Assembly (NCBI GenBank): GCA_012727965.1
Contig: JAAYFZ010000341.1
Span: 1 to 9,967 of the forward strand
Direction of reading: 5' to 3'
DNA from: Clostridiaceae bacterium
Lineage (GTDB): Bacteria > Bacillota > Clostridia > Saccharofermentanales > UBA5734
DNA length: 9,967 bases
Part shown: positions 6,181-9,967 of the stretch, one piece after another
Numbering within the stretch: position 1 is the first letter of the stretch
Layout: each line of letters opens with the position of its first letter
Position numbers and translations under genes: made by a program
Notes under the pieces: model-generated
Told to the model about the DNA's origin: nothing
Seen by the model: only the letters and a program-made list of their open reading frames with translations
Database searches by the model: none

Positions 6181-7914
6181 ATGGAAACAGTGAGAAGATT
6201 TATCAGTTATTACAAACCGTATCGGAGAGCTCTGGCAATGGATCTACTTTGTGCCAGTACTGTTTCCGGTGTCGATTTAACTATTCCTCTGCTAATTAAT
6301 TATGTGATCTACACGGTGCTCGTTCAGACTGATATGGAGAGAATGACAGCTTTGTTATTGCAAACCGCGCTCGGATTGCTGGCTCTTTATTTAGTTAGAA
6401 TGTTCGCACAGTATTATGTTACTTCCTGGGGTCATATCATGGGCGCAAGGATGGAAACAGATATGCGCGATCAGCTGTTCTCGCATTATGAGAAGCTGTC
6501 CTTCTCTTATTATGATAAGAATCCAACTGGCAAAATGATGTCACGTTTGATTGCTGACCTCTTTGATATATCTGAATTGGCTCATCATGGACCTGAAGAT
6601 ATTTTCATTTCTGTAGTTAAACTGACCGGAGCTTTTATCATTCTCGCAAACATCAATTTTCAAGTGACAGCCGCTCTGCTCGGAATTACTGTTCTGATGT
6701 TTGCTTTTGCGCTTTTTTATAATCGCAGAATGCGGCGTGTATTTATGGAGAACCGGAAGAAGATTGCTGATGTTAATGCTGTTGTACAAGATAGTCTATC
6801 AGGCATCCGGACGGTTCAGTCTTTTGCCAATGAAGATATAGAGAGAGAAAAATTCTATCAGGGCAATCAGCGTTTTCTCGAAACCAAGAAAAATAGCTAT
6901 CTGACAATGGGACGCTATTTCGCGACCAATACGATGATGCAGGGCATGATGTATCTGACTGTTTTAGCTACGGGTGGTCTGCTGGTTATTCGATCGGGCA
7001 TGTCAGCGGATAGCATTATCCTCTATATCCTCTATATCAATACGTTTTTAGATCCGATCAATCGTTTGATTAATTTTACCGAGCAATTTCTAAAAGGCAT
7101 TACTGGTTTTGAACGTATGTTGGAAGTTCTTGATACTGAACCTGATATTCAGGACAGAGAAAATGCAGTACCAGCTGGGCAGCTTAGAGGAGATATCGAA
7201 TTCGATGATGTTTCTTTTGCCTATGATGAGGATTCTGTAGTGCTTGATAGGATCGACCTGAAGATTCCTCATGGACGTACGATCGCGTTGGTTGGACCAT
7301 CAGGCGCCGGCAAGACGACTTTTTGCTCTTTGATTCCGCGATTCTATGAAGTGACAAATGGCCGTATCCTGATTGATGGACATGATGTTAGAGACTACAC
7401 ACTGGAATCTCTGCGCAACAATATTGGTATTGTGCAGCAGGACGTATATATGTTCAACAGTAATATTCGCGACAATATTGCCTATGGCAAGCCGGATGCA
7501 TCCGATGAGGAGATTGTAGAAGCTGCACGCAAGGCCAATATTCACGATTTCATTGTATCGCTGCCTGAGGGTTATGATACGCTGGTAGGAGAACGTGGTG
7601 TTCGCTTCTCTGGTGGACAGAAACAGCGCTTATCGATTGCCAGAGTGTTTTTGAAGAATCCACCGATTCTGATCTTCGATGAAGCCACTTCTGCACTTGA
7701 TAATGAAAGTGAAAAATATATTCAGCAGGCAATGCAGACTCTAGCCAGAGAACGTACTACATTTGTCATAGCTCATCGACTTAGTACGATCAGACATGCC
7801 GACGAAATAATAGTGCTTACGGAGCAGGGGCTGCATGAGCGCGGAAATCATGAACAGCTTATGGCTGCCGGCGGCGTTTATGCTGGTTTGTATAACATGC
7901 AATTTGGTGCTTAG
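6181..7914 (+). CDS. ABC exporter half-transporter (fused permease and ATPase)
   Basis: This is a 577-residue protein with an N-terminal ABC exporter membrane domain (about 15-310, six expected helices) followed by a nucleotide-binding domain. Walker A is GPSGAGKTT (372-380), the Q-loop glutamine is Q420 (IVQQDVYMF), the signature is FSGGQKQ (from 476), Walker B is ILIFDEATSALD with D500 and catalytic E501, and the H-loop is H532 (IAHRLSTI). All catalytic residues are present, so it should act as a homodimer or as half of a heterodimer exporting lipids, peptides or drugs from the cytoplasm. The N-terminus METVRRFISYYKPYRRALAM matches the elbow helix of the MsbA/multidrug family, which supports this start. 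No Shine-Dalgarno sequence precedes it, and TATAAT lies 7 nt upstream. The substrate is not predictable. No partner half-transporter is adjacent; the next gene is a GGDEF protein 93 nt downstream. Confidence 0.9.
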   Translation: METVRRFISYYKPYRRALAMDLLCASTVSGVDLTIPLLINYVIYTVLVQTDMERMTALLLQTALGLLALYLVRMFAQYYVTSWGHIMGARMETDMRDQLFSHYEKLSFSYYDKNPTGKMMSRLIADLFDISELAHHGPEDIFISVVKLTGAFIILANINFQVTAALLGITVLMFAFALFYNRRMRRVFMENRKKIADVNAVVQDSLSGIRTVQSFANEDIEREKFYQGNQRFLETKKNSYLTMGRYFATNTMMQGMMYLTVLATGGLLVIRSGMSADSIILYILYINTFLDPINRLINFTEQFLKGITGFERMLEVLDTEPDIQDRENAVPAGQLRGDIEFDDVSFAYDEDSVVLDRIDLKIPHGRTIALVGPSGAGKTTFCSLIPRFYEVTNGRILIDGHDVRDYTLESLRNNIGIVQQDVYMFNSNIRDNIAYGKPDASDEEIVEAARKANIHDFIVSLPEGYDTLVGERGVRFSGGQKQRLSIARVFLKNPPILIFDEATSALDNESEKYIQQAMQTLARERTTFVIAHRLSTIRHADEIIVLTEQGLHERGNHEQLMAAGGVYAGLYNMQFGA

Positions 7915-8007
7915 GTGCTTAGGGATACTTACTGATTATAGTTTTTTCTGTTTGATTCGATAGATAAATGAGAAGCTGTTTAAGACCAGACAGAATGGCG
8001 GTGAACT

Positions 8008-9967
8008 ATGCAATATGGATCGGACGTGTTCTCGGCACTGTTCTTAATGACCTTTGTCGTTTATATATTTCTGGGAATTCAAATAGTACTGAGAACAGGC
8101 AAGTCTGTTAAGACTATGCTTTTTCTTGTTGCTAATATTTCCTTAGCAATCTGGTCCTTCGGTTATGCTTATGCTGTAAGAGTTTCTGACATTCAGAGCA
8201 GTCTAAACTGGTATCGGTTTTCGGCTATCGGCTGGTCTATATTTTATGCTTTGATACTCCATTTAAGCATTGTTCTGATAAGAGGGAAAGCTTATAGCAA
8301 TCGTTCAAAACTTGTTTGGCTGATTTATTTGCCGGCGCTGCTTTTTCTCTATTCCTATGCTATATCACCTGATCAGGCAGAGAAACTGTTCAATCTAAGT
8401 CAGACTGATTCAGGCTGGATCAACAGGCCTGGCAACAATTTCATCGAGCTGGCTTTTACCATTTATTATATGGCATATCATATTGCTGCTACGATATTGA
8501 TTATTTCCTGGGGTATCAGAACTGCTGACAGAGTTATTAGAAATCAGGCTAAGCTTCTGACTATATCGTTATTTTTCTCAATAATTTTTGGCACAGTTTT
8601 TGACCGCTATTATCATACTGACATAACGGGATCCGCGATTCCCCAGTTGGCACCGGTTATCATTTTGATGCCGATGGTTGCTGCCTATTATGCCATCCGC
8701 CATTTTGGTTTCCTCGTTAATGATGCTGTCAATCAAGATGAGGTCATAATGAATGCGCGCGGCAGATTGGATATCTACTTCAAACTGACGATTGTGCTTG
8801 TGGTCTTGGGTATAGTTTCATTCCCGGTTCAATATTTCGTGGCTGTGAGACCCGGATATAACAGCATGTCTGAAGCACTCTATTCAAGTGGCCTGTTTAT
8901 ATCTGTTGCCTTGCTCATTTATCTTGTCAACAAGCTTAAGTTTTTTGAAGGTGTGCGTGAGCCGCTGTTTGCGATGGCCCAGGCAGCGATTATTCCGATT
9001 GTTGTTTTACGGTATGCTGACATAGCTTCGGTAACAGTCTGGGCAATACCAGTTATTCCTATTCTTATGGCAGTTCTCTACAATTCGCATTTTGCGCTTG
9101 CGATTGTGAGCGGTACCAGTATTATGACGATAATTATTGTGATGATCGGCGCACCTAAGGTAAACATTCAGATAGATGTTGCCGACCATATAGCCAGATT
9201 GATCATCATGTCGATCATAGTGCTTGGAGCTGTGCAGGTTAACAGACTCTACCTGTCAAGACTTAAGCAGAACTCAGATCAGATCCAGCTGCAGAAACAG
9301 ATATCGGATATGTCTAATTTGATGCTCGATGTCGATGATCAGACTATCGAGCAGAGAATGACTCATCTGCTGCGCTCTAGTGCCCATTTCCTGGGCTCAG
9401 ATAGCGGAGCGGTCTATTTCTATGATAGCGAGCTTAATAAGTCAACCAGAGCATTTAGCTGGTCTGATACAAATTCTATTGTTTTTGATGATGACCAGAT
9501 AGAAGTTTCAAATGACATTTATAGTTGGACCAGCAGCAAGCTTATGAACGAAGGCTTATTGGTTCTCAGAAGTATAGATGATATCCCTGCCGAAGAGGAA
9601 TTGTTGCGTGAATATTTCTTAAAATATGGTATTAAGTCCTTAATTATCAAACAGCTGCGTGACAAGGATAATATTATTGGCGATCTGACCTTCAGCTCTA
9701 CGGAAAAATCTCTGGTATGGGATGAAATGCAGTTGGAGTTCATCAATATTCTAAGCAATATCACCTATAGCGCCATCGAGCATGTCAGACGCGAGGAAAC
9801 GATCAAATCGCTGGCTTACTATGACCGCTTAACCGGGCTGGTTAATCGGTCGCGTTTTCTCGAACTGGCTGGAGCTAAATTGGATCAAGCTGCAGATGAT
9901 GATAAACAGCTTGCGATTGCTTTTATGGACTTAGATGCATTCAAGGCCGTAAATGACAGTATAGGTC
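8008..9967 (+). CDS. Membrane-bound GGDEF (diguanylate cyclase) protein with GAF domain, C-terminus cut off
   Basis: The frame is open from the ATG at 8008 to the window edge (653 residues). A stop (TGA, 8002-8004) lies just before the ATG in frame, and GGCGGTGA gives the ribosome site. Residues about 5-235 hold some seven hydrophobic helices, resembling the 7TM sensor block found at the N-terminus of some histidine kinases and cyclases. A second membrane block spans about 262-410. A short Gln-rich coiled segment (about 412-435) leads to a GAF-like domain (about 436-595; SGAVYFYDSE, IIGDLTFSS). The GGDEF domain starts with LAYYDRLTGLVNRSRF (D606) and IAFMDLDAFKAVNDSIG with the first metal ligand at D641. 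The GGDEF signature itself and any EAL domain lie beyond the window, so cyclase activity cannot be judged. It probably senses a membrane or intracellular signal and changes c-di-GMP levels. Confidence 0.85.
   Translation, partial: MQYGSDVFSALFLMTFVVYIFLGIQIVLRTGKSVKTMLFLVANISLAIWSFGYAYAVRVSDIQSSLNWYRFSAIGWSIFYALILHLSIVLIRGKAYSNRSKLVWLIYLPALLFLYSYAISPDQAEKLFNLSQTDSGWINRPGNNFIELAFTIYYMAYHIAATILIISWGIRTADRVIRNQAKLLTISLFFSIIFGTVFDRYYHTDITGSAIPQLAPVIILMPMVAAYYAIRHFGFLVNDAVNQDEVIMNARGRLDIYFKLTIVLVVLGIVSFPVQYFVAVRPGYNSMSEALYSSGLFISVALLIYLVNKLKFFEGVREPLFAMAQAAIIPIVVLRYADIASVTVWAIPVIPILMAVLYNSHFALAIVSGTSIMTIIIVMIGAPKVNIQIDVADHIARLIIMSIIVLGAVQVNRLYLSRLKQNSDQIQLQKQISDMSNLMLDVDDQTIEQRMTHLLRSSAHFLGSDSGAVYFYDSELNKSTRAFSWSDTNSIVFDDDQIEVSNDIYSWTSSKLMNEGLLVLRSIDDIPAEEELLREYFLKYGIKSLIIKQLRDKDNIIGDLTFSSTEKSLVWDEMQLEFINILSNITYSAIEHVRREETIKSLAYYDRLTGLVNRSRFLELAGAKLDQAADDDKQLAIAFMDLDAFKAVNDSIG

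Noticed and set aside
7906..7921. Tandem copy of GGTGCTTA across the stop codon of the ABC gene
   Set aside because: Two 8-nt copies are probably a small local duplication after the stop. It changes no protein, and no terminator or promoter could be supported in the 93-nt gap that follows.

Overview
The window reads as the chromosome of a low-to-mid GC Firmicute, most likely class Clostridia (inference). The reasons are the NiaR niacin repressor paired with an ECF-type niacin S-component, strong AGGAGG-like ribosome sites, TTGACA/TATAAT-type promoters and the protein flavour. No RNA genes, insertion sequences, CRISPR arrays or phage genes are visible.

Layout. (1) Positions 1-3671, plus strand: an operon for a hexitol/ketohexose. 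It holds the 3' end of an FGGY-family sugar kinase, a GatD-type zinc polyol (phosphate) dehydrogenase, a GatZ/KbaZ-family protein (PF08013) and a LacI-family repressor, with short gaps. (2) Positions 3664-5249, minus strand, convergent with (1): niaX, a niacin ECF transporter S-component, whose stop overlaps by one base the start of a PfkB-family (FruK/LacC-type) sugar-phosphate kinase. The 3' ends of lacI and pfkB overlap by 8 bp, and the likely terminator of the pfkB transcript lies inside the lacI coding sequence. (3) Positions 5335-5847, minus: niaR, the niacin-sensing repressor, with a near-consensus promoter and a 26-bp palindromic NiaR-type operator between it and niaX. (4) Positions 5848-6180: a divergent, AT-rich 333-bp intergenic region with two good inverted repeats and candidate promoters. 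(5) Positions 6181-7914, plus: a complete half-type ABC exporter, possibly read from a leaderless mRNA. (6) Positions 8008 to the window end, plus: a large membrane protein with two multi-TM blocks, a GAF-like domain and the start of a GGDEF (diguanylate cyclase) domain, cut by the window edge.

How the genes may work together. The left operon probably oxidises a hexitol or hexitol phosphate to a ketohexose (phosphate) and uses the FGGY kinase and the GatZ-family protein to bring it to glycolysis, under the LacI-type repressor. The PfkB kinase would fit the same pathway as tagatose-6-phosphate kinase or 1-phosphofructokinase, yet it is translationally coupled to a niacin transporter under a NiaR operator. 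This odd wiring of a sugar kinase into the NAD-precursor regulon is the most interesting point. The other is the absence of the catalytic aldolase GatY beside the GatZ homologue, which leaves room for a tagatose-6-phosphate 4-epimerase role. No wholly new system is evident; most genes belong to known families.
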